Made by a program: the position numbers and the translations under genes | Assembly: GCA_051744605.1 (NCBI GenBank) | Contig: JBNJDE010000001.1 | Coordinates: 1-64,000, forward strand | Reading direction: 5' to 3' | Length of the DNA: 64,000 nt | From: Halanaeroarchaeum sp051744605 | GTDB taxonomy: Archaea; Halobacteriota; Halobacteria; Halobacteriales; Halobacteriaceae | Part shown: in pieces, positions 7,652 through 16,285 of the stretch | How the letters are laid out: every line of letters starts with the position of its first letter | Numbering within the stretch: the stretch's first letter is position 1 | Notes under the pieces: model-generated | Told to the model about the DNA's origin: nothing | What the model saw: only the letters and a program-made list of their open reading frames with translations | Database searches by the model: none

Positions 7652-10524
7652 CCTTCGTCGCGGACGAGCGAGGTCGCGTGCCGTTCGCGCTCGTCGCGGC
7701 GCTGTTGCTCGTGAGCAGTCTGACGTACACGAGCGGCCTCGTTCACGAGGAACCCGCGGAGCCGGTCTCGCCCCGGCTGGTCGAGGAGGCGACCGCGGAG
7801 GCTCGCATCCAGCTCGGGAGCGTGGCACGCACGGCCGATCGGCACGCGGCGGCCGAACCCGTGACGACCGTGGCGACGACCCGACTCGGTCGGGTACTCG
7901 CCGACGACCCGTTCGAGCGCTCCCTCGAACTCCGTATCGCCGTCCTGGCTCGCCAGGACGTCGTCGCGAATCGCACGGCAGACGGGTCCCGCGTCGAGGT
8001 CACGGTCCCGCCGATTACGGACGAAGCCGACGCCCGCCGGGCGCTCCGGGAGGTATCGACGACTCACCTCACCGACGATAGATACCGCGTTCGGCTGGAG
8101 AACGTCTCCGTGAGGGTCCACCGAGATGGACGTGTGGTAGACGAAGACACCATCGCCCTCGAGACGACGGTCGCGCTCCCATCGATGGCCGTCCACCAGC
8201 GTGCAGGGACCTTCGAGCGCCGACTGTCGGCGGGCGTCACGGAACCGGGCCTCGAGCGAGGGCTGACCACCCGGCTGTTCGCACTGGCCTGGGTTCGTGG
8301 CTACGCGCAGTACGGCGGCGCACCGATATCGAACGTCGTGGCGAACCGCCACGTCGGCGTGCTCACGAACGACGTGCTCGTCGACCAGCAGGTGGCCACC
8401 TTCGGTCGGGCCGACCCCGATAGCCGTCGCGGCGTGGCCCGGGCGGGTGCGGACGTCGCCGTCGCCGACGGGGTCGGTGGGATGGAGAGCCTCATCTCCG
8501 CCGAGATGGGGCCCGACGACGAGGCGGCCAAACCCGAGGGTGCCGCCTCGCTCGGGGCCATCGATACGCCGTCGGTCATGGACGATTCCCACGAGTACGA
8601 CGTGGGCCGCGGTGCGGACGAGACGTTCGTGGACTTCGTCGATGGAAGCGGGCTGGACGACGCGCTCTCGGCGGCGTATCGGGCTCGGATCCGCCCGGAG
8701 GCCACGGCTCGACAGACCGACTATTCGGTGCGCCACGACGGCAGTCGGCCGGCGAACGGGACGCCACAGTTCTCGTACACGACGACCGACAGAACGGTCC
8801 GTGGTGACGACCGGACGACTGCTCGTGGGTCGACGGTGCTCCGATACGAGCGGACGGTGACGGTCACCGAGACGGAGCACACCTACTGGACGGTCAACCG
8901 GACCGTCGTCGCGACGACGAGTACCGAACGAGAGCGCACCTACGACGTCTCCATCGACGTCCGCTGTCGCTACGACGCTCCCGACGCCCCCGGTGGTCGC
9001 GTGACCCGCGCGTGCCCATTCGGGGATTCGGCACGTGCCGACCTCGAAGACGAGGCGACCAGCGCGGTAGCGGGGCGGTTCGGCGGGGTGGATTCGATCG
9101 CCGAAGACGCCGTCCGTGGCGACCCGTCGTACCGGTGGCGAACGGTTTCCGTCGATCCGCCGAGACAGGCTCGTGAGCGAGCATACGCTTCGACCGCCGA
9201 TCTGCGAGACGACCTTCGGGACGTCGACGTCGCGGTCGAACCAGCCTCGATGGCGTCCACGGCGAATCCGGCGTCTCGGTTGTCCGAGAACGTCCATCGG
9301 CGCCACGACCGGCTGGTGGCAGCCCCTCGATCCTATCGCTCGGCGGCCGCGGTGGCGGAGTACGTCGCCAGAGAACGGTACCTCGACGCGATGGAGGACG
9401 ACCTCGACGACCACTCGTCGACGTTCGCCGGGATGCAGGACGCGCTGGGGGACGTGATGGCCGACCACGCGGTCCCGAGTGAGCCTCCTGCGGGGGAACC
9501 CGACACGCTCCCACCCATCGCCTCGTCCGTCGAGGCCGAACCACGGTACCTGTCGCTCGAGGCGGAACGAGGGTCGCCCAACCTCGCCGCCAGGAACGTC
9601 AACGTGTTCACGGTCCCGTACGGGGACGCCGCGGACTCGGTCTCGGGGGTCGTCGGCGGGGACGACGAGTCGACGTCGCTCTCGACGGCCACCAGCACCC
9701 TCGTGGCCACGAACCGCGCGCTCGCCGAGGAGCCCGATCCGCAGTTGCGTGCCGAACGGGACGGACTTCGCGTAGCGATCCGCCAGTCGCTCGACGCCGT
9801 CCGCGAGGAACAGCGACGGGCGCTTCGGGAGAGCGCTGGACTATCGCGGACCGAGGCGACCAGGGCCCTCGATGCAGGATACGACCGACACGGTTCGACC
9901 GCTTCGCGCGCCACCGCGGTCGTCGAGGGGACGATCTCGGGCGACGTCGCGGCGTCGCTCCCCGACTCGCTGTCGGCGAGCGAACGTGACCGTGCCAAGG
10001 TGGCACTGCGGGTGGCGACGACCGAGGCGCGAGACGCAGCGTCGGTCAGCGTCGACGAATCCACCGTCTCCGCCGCGACCGACCGATTGCGCCCCCACCT
10101 CCGCGAGGGCGTCGATCAGGCGGTTCGCGTGGGGACCCATCGTGCGGTGTCGCTGGGGAAACGGCGGGCGATGCGCTCGGCCGCGGCCGAGATCCCCGCG
10201 GGACTCCCGCTGACGCCCGTTCCGGGCCAGTGGTACGCGACCGCGAACGTCTGGGTGGTCTCCGTCGAGGGCGGTTACGACCGATTCACCGTCGAGACGC
10301 CGCGAGCGACGCCGATTCACGGCGACGACGGGACGATATCGTACGTCCGCGAATCCGCGGCCGTGACGCTCGACGTCGACGACGACGGCATCGAGGAGAC
10401 CATCGGCCGGAACGAACCCATCGACCTGTCCGCCGACACCGGGGTCGTCGTGGTGGTCCCCCCAGGGCCCGCCGGCGTGGGCGATACGAACGGGGTCGCC
10501 GACGAACGGTCCCCCGGCTGGTGA
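7648..10524 (+). CDS. Very large pilin-like surface protein, last gene of the pilus-like operon (DUF7286-like)
   Basis: 958 residues from a GTG overlapping the previous stop by 4 nt. The N-terminus DERGRVPFALVAALLLVSS is again a short charged leader, Arg-Gly and a hydrophobic helix. The rest is predicted to lie outside the membrane. It has Ser/Thr/Arg-rich beta regions with Asn-X-Thr sequons (about 330-440), and long helical, coiled-coil-like segments (about 570-830, with many AREAT/RRALRES-type repeats). Near the C-terminus, VTLDVDDDGIEETIGRN is an acidic Dx[DN]xDG-like calcium-type loop. It resembles haloarchaeal DUF7286. It may be a tip adhesin or a large pseudopilin; no catalytic motif is seen. 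Confidence 0.75.
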   Translation: MTFVADERGRVPFALVAALLLVSSLTYTSGLVHEEPAEPVSPRLVEEATAEARIQLGSVARTADRHAAAEPVTTVATTRLGRVLADDPFERSLELRIAVLARQDVVANRTADGSRVEVTVPPITDEADARRALREVSTTHLTDDRYRVRLENVSVRVHRDGRVVDEDTIALETTVALPSMAVHQRAGTFERRLSAGVTEPGLERGLTTRLFALAWVRGYAQYGGAPISNVVANRHVGVLTNDVLVDQQVATFGRADPDSRRGVARAGADVAVADGVGGMESLISAEMGPDDEAAKPEGAASLGAIDTPSVMDDSHEYDVGRGADETFVDFVDGSGLDDALSAAYRARIRPEATARQTDYSVRHDGSRPANGTPQFSYTTTDRTVRGDDRTTARGSTVLRYERTVTVTETEHTYWTVNRTVVATTSTERERTYDVSIDVRCRYDAPDAPGGRVTRACPFGDSARADLEDEATSAVAGRFGGVDSIAEDAVRGDPSYRWRTVSVDPPRQARERAYASTADLRDDLRDVDVAVEPASMASTANPASRLSENVHRRHDRLVAAPRSYRSAAAVAEYVARERYLDAMEDDLDDHSSTFAGMQDALGDVMADHAVPSEPPAGEPDTLPPIASSVEAEPRYLSLEAERGSPNLAARNVNVFTVPYGDAADSVSGVVGGDDESTSLSTATSTLVATNRALAEEPDPQLRAERDGLRVAIRQSLDAVREEQRRALRESAGLSRTEATRALDAGYDRHGSTASRATAVVEGTISGDVAASLPDSLSASERDRAKVALRVATTEARDAASVSVDESTVSAATDRLRPHLREGVDQAVRVGTHRAVSLGKRRAMRSAAAEIPAGLPLTPVPGQWYATANVWVVSVEGGYDRFTVETPRATPIHGDDGTISYVRESAAVTLDVDDDGIEETIGRNEPIDLSADTGVVVVVPPGPAGVGDTNGVADERSPGW

Positions 10525-10570
10525 GACCGGGAACAACATCCACAATACCCCTGCCGGCGTATGGGCGGGC

Positions 10571-11005
10571 ATGCTCCTGGACCCGATCGACGCCCCTGAG
10601 GAAACGACGGCCGAGGACCTCCATCTCGCGTACCTCGAGGAACTCGCCGCGGTCGTCTCGGACGTGGGCGTCGACGAAGCGGCGGACCGGACGGAGATAC
10701 CTGCAGACGTACTCACGGCGCTCGTCTCCGGTGAGCACCCGGATCTCGTGCTGGACGACGCGGCGGCGATACTGGCGTTGACCGACGAGTGGCCGGACGC
10801 GGACGTGGTGATGCTCGAGATCCGCGACTCGATCATGCTGGGGATGAGTTCGGCGGTCCTCGACGTCGACGCGCTCGAGCGAGAACTCGACGACGGGCTG
10901 GACGCGAAGACGATCCAGCAGATGATCGAGGGACGGCGGCCGATGCCACTCGCGGAGTACGCCGCTATCGCGCTGACCATCGAACGAGAGAACGACTACG
11001 CCTAG
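10571..11005 (+). CDS. Conserved haloarchaeal protein (DUF5791-like)
   Basis: 144 residues, acidic, no membrane segment. It is helical throughout. The section VSDVGVDEAADRTEIPADVLTALVSGEHPDLVLDDAAAIL resembles a helix-turn-helix-like bundle that asks for a specific residue pattern seen in haloarchaeal DUF5791. Its second half (KTIQQMIEGRRPMPLAEYAAIALTIE) is well conserved among haloarchaea as far as I recall. Function is unknown. It converges with, and overlaps by 3 nt, the zinc-finger gene on the other strand. Confidence 0.7.
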   Translation: MLLDPIDAPEETTAEDLHLAYLEELAAVVSDVGVDEAADRTEIPADVLTALVSGEHPDLVLDDAAAILALTDEWPDADVVMLEIRDSIMLGMSSAVLDVDALERELDDGLDAKTIQQMIEGRRPMPLAEYAAIALTIERENDYA

Positions 11006-11169
11006 AGCTGTTTGTACTCGGCCCCGCAGTCCGGACACCGACGCACGGCGTAGATCTCGTCCGGGTCGTCCTCGCGGTTGAGTTGCGCTCCGCACGCGGA
11101 ACACACCAGTCTATCGTAGGTATCTCGTTCCAGTTTGCCGGCCCGGAGGCCCTTGCGTACGGATTCCAT
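11002..11169 (-). CDS. HVO_0758-type small zinc finger protein
   Basis: 55 residues starting MESVRKGLRAGKLERDTYDRL. Two CxxC knuckles (CSAC and CPDC, 20-odd residues apart, the second followed by GAEYKQL) form a single zinc-binding site. This is the pattern of the one-domain zinc finger micro-protein family named after Haloferax HVO_0758. I use the internal Met because the family begins this way and the upstream codons read through a GC-rich non-coding stretch. Likely protein- or nucleic-acid-binding; the partner is unknown. Confidence 0.85.
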   Translation of the reverse strand: MESVRKGLRAGKLERDTYDRLVCSACGAQLNREDDPDEIYAVRRCPDCGAEYKQL

Positions 11170-11276
11170 ATTGGTAGTGGGTTCCGGGGTGGGAAAAATA
11201 CCGTGGTCATTGCCACCAGTTCGGATACCGGTCCGGAACCGCAACGTTTGAGCGACCCACGTCGGTACCTCGCGAC

Positions 11277-12482
11277 GTGAGCATGCGAGTGGCGGCCGAC
11301 GGGGAGACAGAGCGGATCCACGTCTTCGGCTCGCTGTGCCTGCTGGTCTTCCTCGTGAACTTCGGCCGCATCGTGTTCGCGCCGCTGCTCGACCCCTTCA
11401 TGGGCACGTTCGGGGTCGGCGAGGCGACCGTCGGACTGGTGGCCACGCTGGCCTGGCTGGGCAGTGCGGTCCCTCGTCTGCCGACGGGCTACCTCCTCCT
11501 GTATCTCGACCGCCACCGGGTGGTGTTGCTGACCGGCCTGCTCCTCGCGGCGTCCTCGGCGTTCACCGCGACCGCGGAGTCCATCCTCCACGTGGGCGTC
11601 GGGGCGTTCGTCATGGGGAGTTCGAGTGGTGCGTACTTCGTCGCCGCCAATCCGCTCGTCAGCGAGCTGTTCCCGGACCGGGTCGGGCGAGTGATCGGGA
11701 TCCACGGCACCGCATCGCAACTTGCTGCGGTGGTCGCACCGCTGTCCATCGGTCTGGTCATCGCGGTGTCCACCTGGCGGACGGTCTTCTGGGCGTTGAG
11801 CATCGTCGCGCTCGTCGGGACCGCCGGGCTGTACGTCGCGGCGAGGCGTGCCACCCTCCCGACGGTACAGTCGGGCGAGCGCCGGTTGCTCCAGTCGGTC
11901 AGGAACCAGTGGCCCATCGTCCTCACGGGGGTCGCCATCATCGGCGCGACCGGATTCGTCTGGAACGGCTTCTTCAACTTCTACGTGAGCTATCTGACTG
12001 CGACGAAAGGCATCGGGCTGGGGACCGCCCAGACGCTGTTGACCGTGGTGTTCGCCGCGGGCGTCCCCGCGTTCTGGTACACCGGGCGGCTGGCCGACCG
12101 GATGAACCACGTCACGCTGATGCTCGCCATCCTGATCGCCTTTCTGAGCACGCTGCTCGTACTGACCGCCGTCCAGTCGCTTCCCGCGGTCGTCGCGGTG
12201 TCCATCGTGCTGGGGTACGTCGTCCACAGTCTCTTCCCCGCGCTCGACACCTACCTCCTCGACAACCTCCCGGACACGGACCGAGCGAGCGCGTACGCCG
12301 CGTACAGTGCGTCGATGATGCTCATCCAGGCGGGGGCGAGCGTGGTGGTCGGGTGGCTGGTCGAGAACGGCTTCGCGTACGACACCGTGTATCGGTCCTT
12401 TGTCGTCGGACTGTTCGTCATCTTCGTCGGCCTCGTGTGGCTGCGCCGGGCGGACCGGCTCCCGGAAGCGGCCAGGGGTTGA
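11277..12482 (+). CDS. Major facilitator superfamily transporter
   Basis: 401 residues from GTG 11277 (an ATG two codons later is equally possible). About 12 hydrophobic segments are visible in two halves joined by a basic loop (AARRATLPTVQSGERRLLQSVRNQ, about 190-213). The conserved loop after TM2 reads GYLLLYLDRHR, a variant of the MFS GxLaDRxGRR signature, and TRADRMN-like (GRLADRMNHV) occurs at the equivalent position in the second half. The substrate cannot be deduced. The gene stands alone between the zinc finger gene and a glycosyltransferase. Confidence 0.85.
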   Translation: MSMRVAADGETERIHVFGSLCLLVFLVNFGRIVFAPLLDPFMGTFGVGEATVGLVATLAWLGSAVPRLPTGYLLLYLDRHRVVLLTGLLLAASSAFTATAESILHVGVGAFVMGSSSGAYFVAANPLVSELFPDRVGRVIGIHGTASQLAAVVAPLSIGLVIAVSTWRTVFWALSIVALVGTAGLYVAARRATLPTVQSGERRLLQSVRNQWPIVLTGVAIIGATGFVWNGFFNFYVSYLTATKGIGLGTAQTLLTVVFAAGVPAFWYTGRLADRMNHVTLMLAILIAFLSTLLVLTAVQSLPAVVAVSIVLGYVVHSLFPALDTYLLDNLPDTDRASAYAAYSASMMLIQAGASVVVGWLVENGFAYDTVYRSFVVGLFVIFVGLVWLRRADRLPEAARG

Positions 12483-12554
12483 CCTGTCGCGCACTCGATC
12501 TCGAGGCGGCTCAGCGCCGGAAGGTAAATCCACCTGGCGGTCGGCTATCACGAC

Positions 12555-13646
12555 ATGGATTACACGCAGGAACGGGTCGCCACCCTGCACGATTTCGGCG
12601 ACGCGGACCCGGCGTTCGCGCCCCAGCGGGCGGCACTCGTCGTCCCGATGACCGACCGGGACGCCGGCAGTCTCACCGCCGACCGCCTCTTCTCCTCGCT
12701 CGGCGAACTCGGACTGGCGTCGGTCATCGCGCCGATACGGGCTCCCGAAGAGCGCATCCCCTCGATCGTGGACTGGGTGACGGGCTTCGAGGTGGACGTC
12801 CAGCCGGTGTGGTGTAACGGCCCCGCCCTCGAATCGCTTTTGGCCGATCACGGCCTCGATGGAGAGGCCGGGAAGGGTCGCGACGTCTGGGTGGGCGTGG
12901 GACTGGCTGGCGAGGTGGACCACGTCGTCTTCCACGATGCGGACGTCACGAGTTACGAGCCCCGGGACATCCGGAAGCTCCTCTCGCCGCTCGAGGGGGA
13001 CGCGTCGTTCACGAAGGCGTACTACGCCAGGGTAGAGGACGGCAACCTGTACGGTCGGCTGTTCAGGCTCCTCTACGAACCGCTGATCACGAGCCTCGAA
13101 GGTGCCCATCCGGCGCCGATCCTCGGGTACCTCGGCGCGTTCAGATACGCCCTGGCCGGGGAGTTCGCGATGACGACCGACGTCGCCCACTCGATGCGGG
13201 TGCCGCGCCGATGGGGACTGGAGGTCGGAACGCTCGGCGAGGCGTACCGGACGGTGGGGTTCGAGGGGACTGCCCAGGTCGACCTCGGCCGCTACGAACA
13301 CGGTCACCGAGCGGTGTCGGGTCCCGAGGGGCTGTCGACGATGGCGGTCGGCGTGGCGGAGACGGTGTTCAGAGTCCTCGAGGACCAGGGGGTCGAACCG
13401 GCGTACGGGGAACTGGTCGCTGCCTTCGAACGCGAGGGCGTGCAGCTCGTCCGCCAGTACAGCGCGGACGCCCGATTCAACGACTTCCAGTACGACGAGG
13501 AGGCCGAGCGAGAACAGGTAGGGGCGTACGCGCAGGCGATAGCGCCGCCCGGACCGGACGACCGGTTGCCGGCCTGGTCGAAGACCGACCTGGACATGGC
13601 GACGCTCCTCGAGGTCGTCCGCTCCGACCTGAATCGGGCACAGTGA
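12555..13646 (+). CDS. GT81-like glycosyltransferase (glucosyl-3-phosphoglycerate synthase family homologue)
   Basis: 363 residues. It has a GT-A type nucleotide-sugar fold without the usual N-terminal GT2 opening. The metal-binding motif is HDADV near residue 125, followed by FTKAYYARVEDGNLYGR, and the acceptor region has GRLFRLLYEPLI and GYLGAFRYALAGEFAM. This order matches glucosyl/mannosyl-3-phosphoglycerate synthases (GT81/GT55 group), which make compatible solute precursors. The acceptor specificity is an inference from family resemblance. No phosphatase partner is next to it. Confidence 0.7.
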   Translation: MDYTQERVATLHDFGDADPAFAPQRAALVVPMTDRDAGSLTADRLFSSLGELGLASVIAPIRAPEERIPSIVDWVTGFEVDVQPVWCNGPALESLLADHGLDGEAGKGRDVWVGVGLAGEVDHVVFHDADVTSYEPRDIRKLLSPLEGDASFTKAYYARVEDGNLYGRLFRLLYEPLITSLEGAHPAPILGYLGAFRYALAGEFAMTTDVAHSMRVPRRWGLEVGTLGEAYRTVGFEGTAQVDLGRYEHGHRAVSGPEGLSTMAVGVAETVFRVLEDQGVEPAYGELVAAFEREGVQLVRQYSADARFNDFQYDEEAEREQVGAYAQAIAPPGPDDRLPAWSKTDLDMATLLEVVRSDLNRAQ

Positions 13647-13672
13647 AGTCTCTCGACGAAGAGTGCACTCGT

Positions 13673-14140
13673 ATGCACATCGACGCCGACGAGTTGGCCG
13701 GTATCGTCGACCTGTTCGGGCTGCTCCCCCGGTCGGCGCTCCTGGACGCCGTCCGCGAACTGGCCTTTCGCCGCGACGTCTCCTTCGACGCCGCAGAGAC
13801 CGAGGCGGCTATCGACGATGCCGTGGCCTCGTTCGTCCTGGTCCAGTTCGAATACGAGGGCGAATCGGTCCTCGTTCCCGGACCGACGGCGTTCCCGATG
13901 CTCCCCGAGGGGGCCGAGGACCTTCCGCACATCCTGGACGCCGAACGTCGCGACGTCGACCGGTCGGTCCTCGCCGACCCGATCCGCGACCGACTCACGC
14001 AGGCCGCCTCGCAGGTGCAAGACCCCGAACGGGCCCACGAACTCCTCGACGTCACCTACGATGCGGAGGCCTGGACCGACGTCGACTTGACGGCCGTCCG
14101 GGACCGGCTGGAACGGGTCACCGGTGCGGGCCCCGGGTGA
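13673..14140 (+). CDS. Conserved haloarchaeal protein of unknown function (DUF7109-like)
   Basis: 155 residues starting MHIDADELAGIVDLFGLLP. It is acidic and soluble. The N-terminal half looks like a helical HTH-like module (ALLDAVRELAFRRDVSFDAAETEAAIDDAV), then a strand pair (SFVLVQFEYEGESVLVPGPTAF) and a helical tail. It resembles haloarchaeal DUF7109; no function is known to me. It sits 30 nt before the Nudix hydrolase gene on the same strand. Confidence 0.7.
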   Translation: MHIDADELAGIVDLFGLLPRSALLDAVRELAFRRDVSFDAAETEAAIDDAVASFVLVQFEYEGESVLVPGPTAFPMLPEGAEDLPHILDAERRDVDRSVLADPIRDRLTQAASQVQDPERAHELLDVTYDAEAWTDVDLTAVRDRLERVTGAGPG

Positions 14141-14170
14141 GTTAAGGCCTTCCACCGGCTGGAATGGAAC

Positions 14171-14779
14171 ATGGACCTGGGTCGGGTGGCCGAACACACT
14201 CCCCGGATCATCGAGGACGAGGACCGCGACGCGGCGGTACTGGTCCCCGTCATCCGGCGGTCCGACGGTCACCACCTGCTGTTCATCAAGCGTGGCGATC
14301 ACCTCGGGGAACACCCCGGGCAGATGGGGTTCCCGGGTGGTGGCCACGAACCGAGCGACGACGACCTCTGCGAGACCGCCGTCCGGGAGGCGGGCGAGGA
14401 GGTGGGACTCCGTCGGGACGAGATCGAGTTCGTCGGCCAACTCGACGACACCAGGACGACGTCTCGATACGCGGTGACTCCGTACGTGGCCCGCATCCCG
14501 GACCGCACCTATCGACCCGACGAGCGGGAGGTCTCCGAGGTCGCCATCCTGCCCATCGATGCGCTGACCGACCCGGCGAACTACGAGGTCGAACGGCGCG
14601 AACATCCCCGCTATGGCGAGGTGTTCGTCCACTTCTTCAGGGTCGACGGCTACACCGTCTGGGGGGCCACGGGGCGGATGCTCGTCCAGTTCCTCGAACT
14701 CGCGACGGACTGGCGGCCACCCGGCGGCGTCGGACACGTCGTCGATCCGGAGGCAGACCTCCGGACCGGCGGTCGTTGA
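14171..14779 (+). CDS. Nudix hydrolase, coenzyme A pyrophosphatase-like
   Basis: 202 residues. The segment LLFIKRGDHLGEHPGQMGFPGG (about residues 38-59) is the CoA-diphosphatase signature, directly followed by the Nudix box ending REAGEEVGL. In the box the first acidic residue is Asp rather than Glu. The family cleaves CoA and its derivatives, or related diphosphates, to phosphopantetheine and 3',5'-ADP with Mg2+. Substrate here is inferred from the signature. A TATA-like GTTAAGG lies about 30 nt upstream. Confidence 0.85.
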   Translation: MDLGRVAEHTPRIIEDEDRDAAVLVPVIRRSDGHHLLFIKRGDHLGEHPGQMGFPGGGHEPSDDDLCETAVREAGEEVGLRRDEIEFVGQLDDTRTTSRYAVTPYVARIPDRTYRPDEREVSEVAILPIDALTDPANYEVERREHPRYGEVFVHFFRVDGYTVWGATGRMLVQFLELATDWRPPGGVGHVVDPEADLRTGGR

Positions 14780-14825
14780 CGTGAGCGGTACACTTATCCA
14801 CGTGGCCAGGGTACGACTGTATCAC

Positions 14826-14867
14826 ATGGTCGCAACGACGATGGATCGAGTTCCGGCACGGCACTGA
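14826..14867 (+). CDS. Possible 13-residue leader peptide ORF upstream of the DUF7388-like gene
   Basis: ATG to TGA encodes MVATTMDRVPARH. A TATA-like CACTTATCC at 14791-14799 lies about 28-30 nt before its ATG, the spacing of a leaderless haloarchaeal mRNA, so it would be the first start codon on the transcript. The next gene starts 45 nt after its stop. This may be a regulatory upstream ORF or chance. It is too short to judge coding bias. Confidence 0.3.
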   Translation: MVATTMDRVPARH

Positions 14868-14912
14868 TTCTCTCACTACGGCGGTAGTACACGGTTTCGG
14901 CGGTGATGGTCG

Positions 14913-15734
14913 ATGTTGAGTAGCCGAGAGGCTATCGGCCGGACCTGCGCGGAAACCGGTACGGGAACGCTCGTCGAAGATACCTGCCTCGACGGGGTCG
15001 CCCTCAAACCGACGGAGGTCGACATCGACGGCGCCCACGAGGTCCCTCTGGGGACGTTCACCGTGGACTACGAGGGCCACGAGCACGTCCCCGACGTGGC
15101 GACGCTCGAGCGACTGGCGGCGGACCGGGAGGTCCGGGTAACGGTCCCCGTCCGCGCCGACGGGTTCGATCCGCTCGGCGATTCGAGCGCCCTCGAGGCG
15201 CTCCCCGAGACGGCCGATATCGTCTTCGTCGCCGGGAACCCCGCCTACCTCGAGGAGCACGAGCAGCAACGAGCGGTCGCCCCACGACTCGGCGCGGCCG
15301 TCGAAGCCGTCTCGAACGCCTGGGTCGGCACGGAGGGCATCGAACGTCTCGCGCTCGCCACCGGGGCGACGCAGTTCGAACTCCTCTCGCGGACCACCGA
15401 GCGGACCGTCCACGCGCTTCGGTCGGCTGGCTTCGGTGGCGACGTCGCGGTGTACGCACCGACCGTGTTGACCGACGACGAGGACGAGATCCTCGACGCC
15501 GTCGGCGCGTACGTCTCGCGACGGAAGCCCGTCGCCAGGGCGCTGCCCGAAGACGCACCCACCGACAGTACCGCGACGGGACGGGCCCGCTCGGTGCTCC
15601 TGGACGCAGCGACGGACTACGCGCTCGTCGGATCGCGAGGGTCGGTCCACGAGCAAGTAGAATCGCTACGCGAGGCCGGCGTCGACACCGTCGTCGGGTA
15701 CCCCGCACGGGGCCTCGAAGAGTTCGTGGGCTGA
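14913..15734 (+). CDS. Conserved haloarchaeal protein of unknown function (DUF7388-like)
   Basis: 273 residues, soluble. Alternating strands and helices suggest a TIM-barrel-like alpha/beta fold. Examples are VRVTVPVRADGFDPL, ADIVFVAGNPAYLEEH, GTEGIERLALATGATQFELL, DVAVYAPTVLTDD and a final AGVDTVVGYPARGLEEF. The last part recalls the C-terminus of luciferase-like F420/flavin oxidoreductases, but the N-terminal cofactor region is not recognisable. I therefore do not assign an activity. I recall this group as DUF7388. It is preceded by a possible leader peptide and converges with the Hsp20 gene. Confidence 0.65.
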   Translation: MLSSREAIGRTCAETGTGTLVEDTCLDGVALKPTEVDIDGAHEVPLGTFTVDYEGHEHVPDVATLERLAADREVRVTVPVRADGFDPLGDSSALEALPETADIVFVAGNPAYLEEHEQQRAVAPRLGAAVEAVSNAWVGTEGIERLALATGATQFELLSRTTERTVHALRSAGFGGDVAVYAPTVLTDDEDEILDAVGAYVSRRKPVARALPEDAPTDSTATGRARSVLLDAATDYALVGSRGSVHEQVESLREAGVDTVVGYPARGLEEFVG

Positions 15735-15735
15735 C

Positions 15736-16152
15736 TCAGGCGTCGCTGTCGTCGACGTCGTCCTCGTCGGCCTTCGGCAACCGAACCTGGAGCGTGCCGT
15801 CCTCCTTCAGCGTCGCCCGCGTCCGCTCCAGGTCGACGACGGCGTCGTCCGGGAGTTCCGCTCGTCCCTCCAGGGCGAGGCCACGACCGGGGAATCGCAT
15901 CTCGTAGCCCTCGTGAAAGGTCCTGAACCGATCGACGCGGACCTCGATTCCCCCGGTCTCGTACCACACCTGGATGTCGGTGATCGTGGCACCCGGGGCG
16001 TCGAAGAGGACGAGGTAAGCCTCCGGGTTCTCGAGGAGGTCCGAGCGCAGCGGCGTTGCTTCGTGGAAGCGCGACGCGACCTGGCCGACGGTGTCGACGA
16101 CGGCGTCCCCGATGCGTTTGACGGGTCGGGTGAGGGGCACGTTACTGGTCAT
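15736..16152 (-). CDS. Hsp20/alpha-crystallin family small heat shock protein
   Basis: 138 residues. The alpha-crystallin domain spans about residues 45-128 (PEAYLVLFDAPGATITDIQVWYE ... GTLQVRLPKA, where the final strand is the usual GVLxVxLPK). The N-terminal arm is short. The tail (DEDDVDDSDA) is very acidic and lacks an IxI oligomer-locking motif, so assembly may differ from typical sHSPs. It would act as an ATP-independent holdase. A strong Shine-Dalgarno GGAGGT sits 5 nt before the ATG, unlike the leaderless neighbours. Confidence 0.85.
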   Translation of the reverse strand: MTSNVPLTRPVKRIGDAVVDTVGQVASRFHEATPLRSDLLENPEAYLVLFDAPGATITDIQVWYETGGIEVRVDRFRTFHEGYEMRFPGRGLALEGRAELPDDAVVDLERTRATLKEDGTLQVRLPKADEDDVDDSDA

Positions 16153-16222
16153 GGGGTACCTCCTGACGGCTCCGTCGGAAACGACGTGGCCGTCGGTGGT
16201 ATGGGAGATCGTTGGCTCGCCA

Positions 16223-16236
16223 CGGGCTTAAGCCCG
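16223..16236. promoter_or_regulatory. 14-bp perfect palindrome CGGGCTTAAGCCCG in the hsp20/radical SAM intergenic region
   Basis: The 133-bp divergent region holds this exact palindrome. Its CTTAAG centre could serve as the TATA element of the leftward hsp20 gene, giving a leader of about 50 nt with the strong ribosome binding site. The rightward radical SAM gene has its own TATA (CTTATATC, about 16255-16262) 28 nt before its ATG. An operator role is inferred. Confidence 0.4.
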
Positions 16237-16285
16237 GGGGCCGGGGAGCGCCCGGCTTATATCTATCCGTGCCCAAACCCGCCCG

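Noticed and set aside
10965..13307. Long leftward open frame opposite the MFS and glycosyltransferase genes
   Set aside because: Translation is Arg/His/Asp-rich without domains, while the other strand encodes clear membrane segments and a GT fold.
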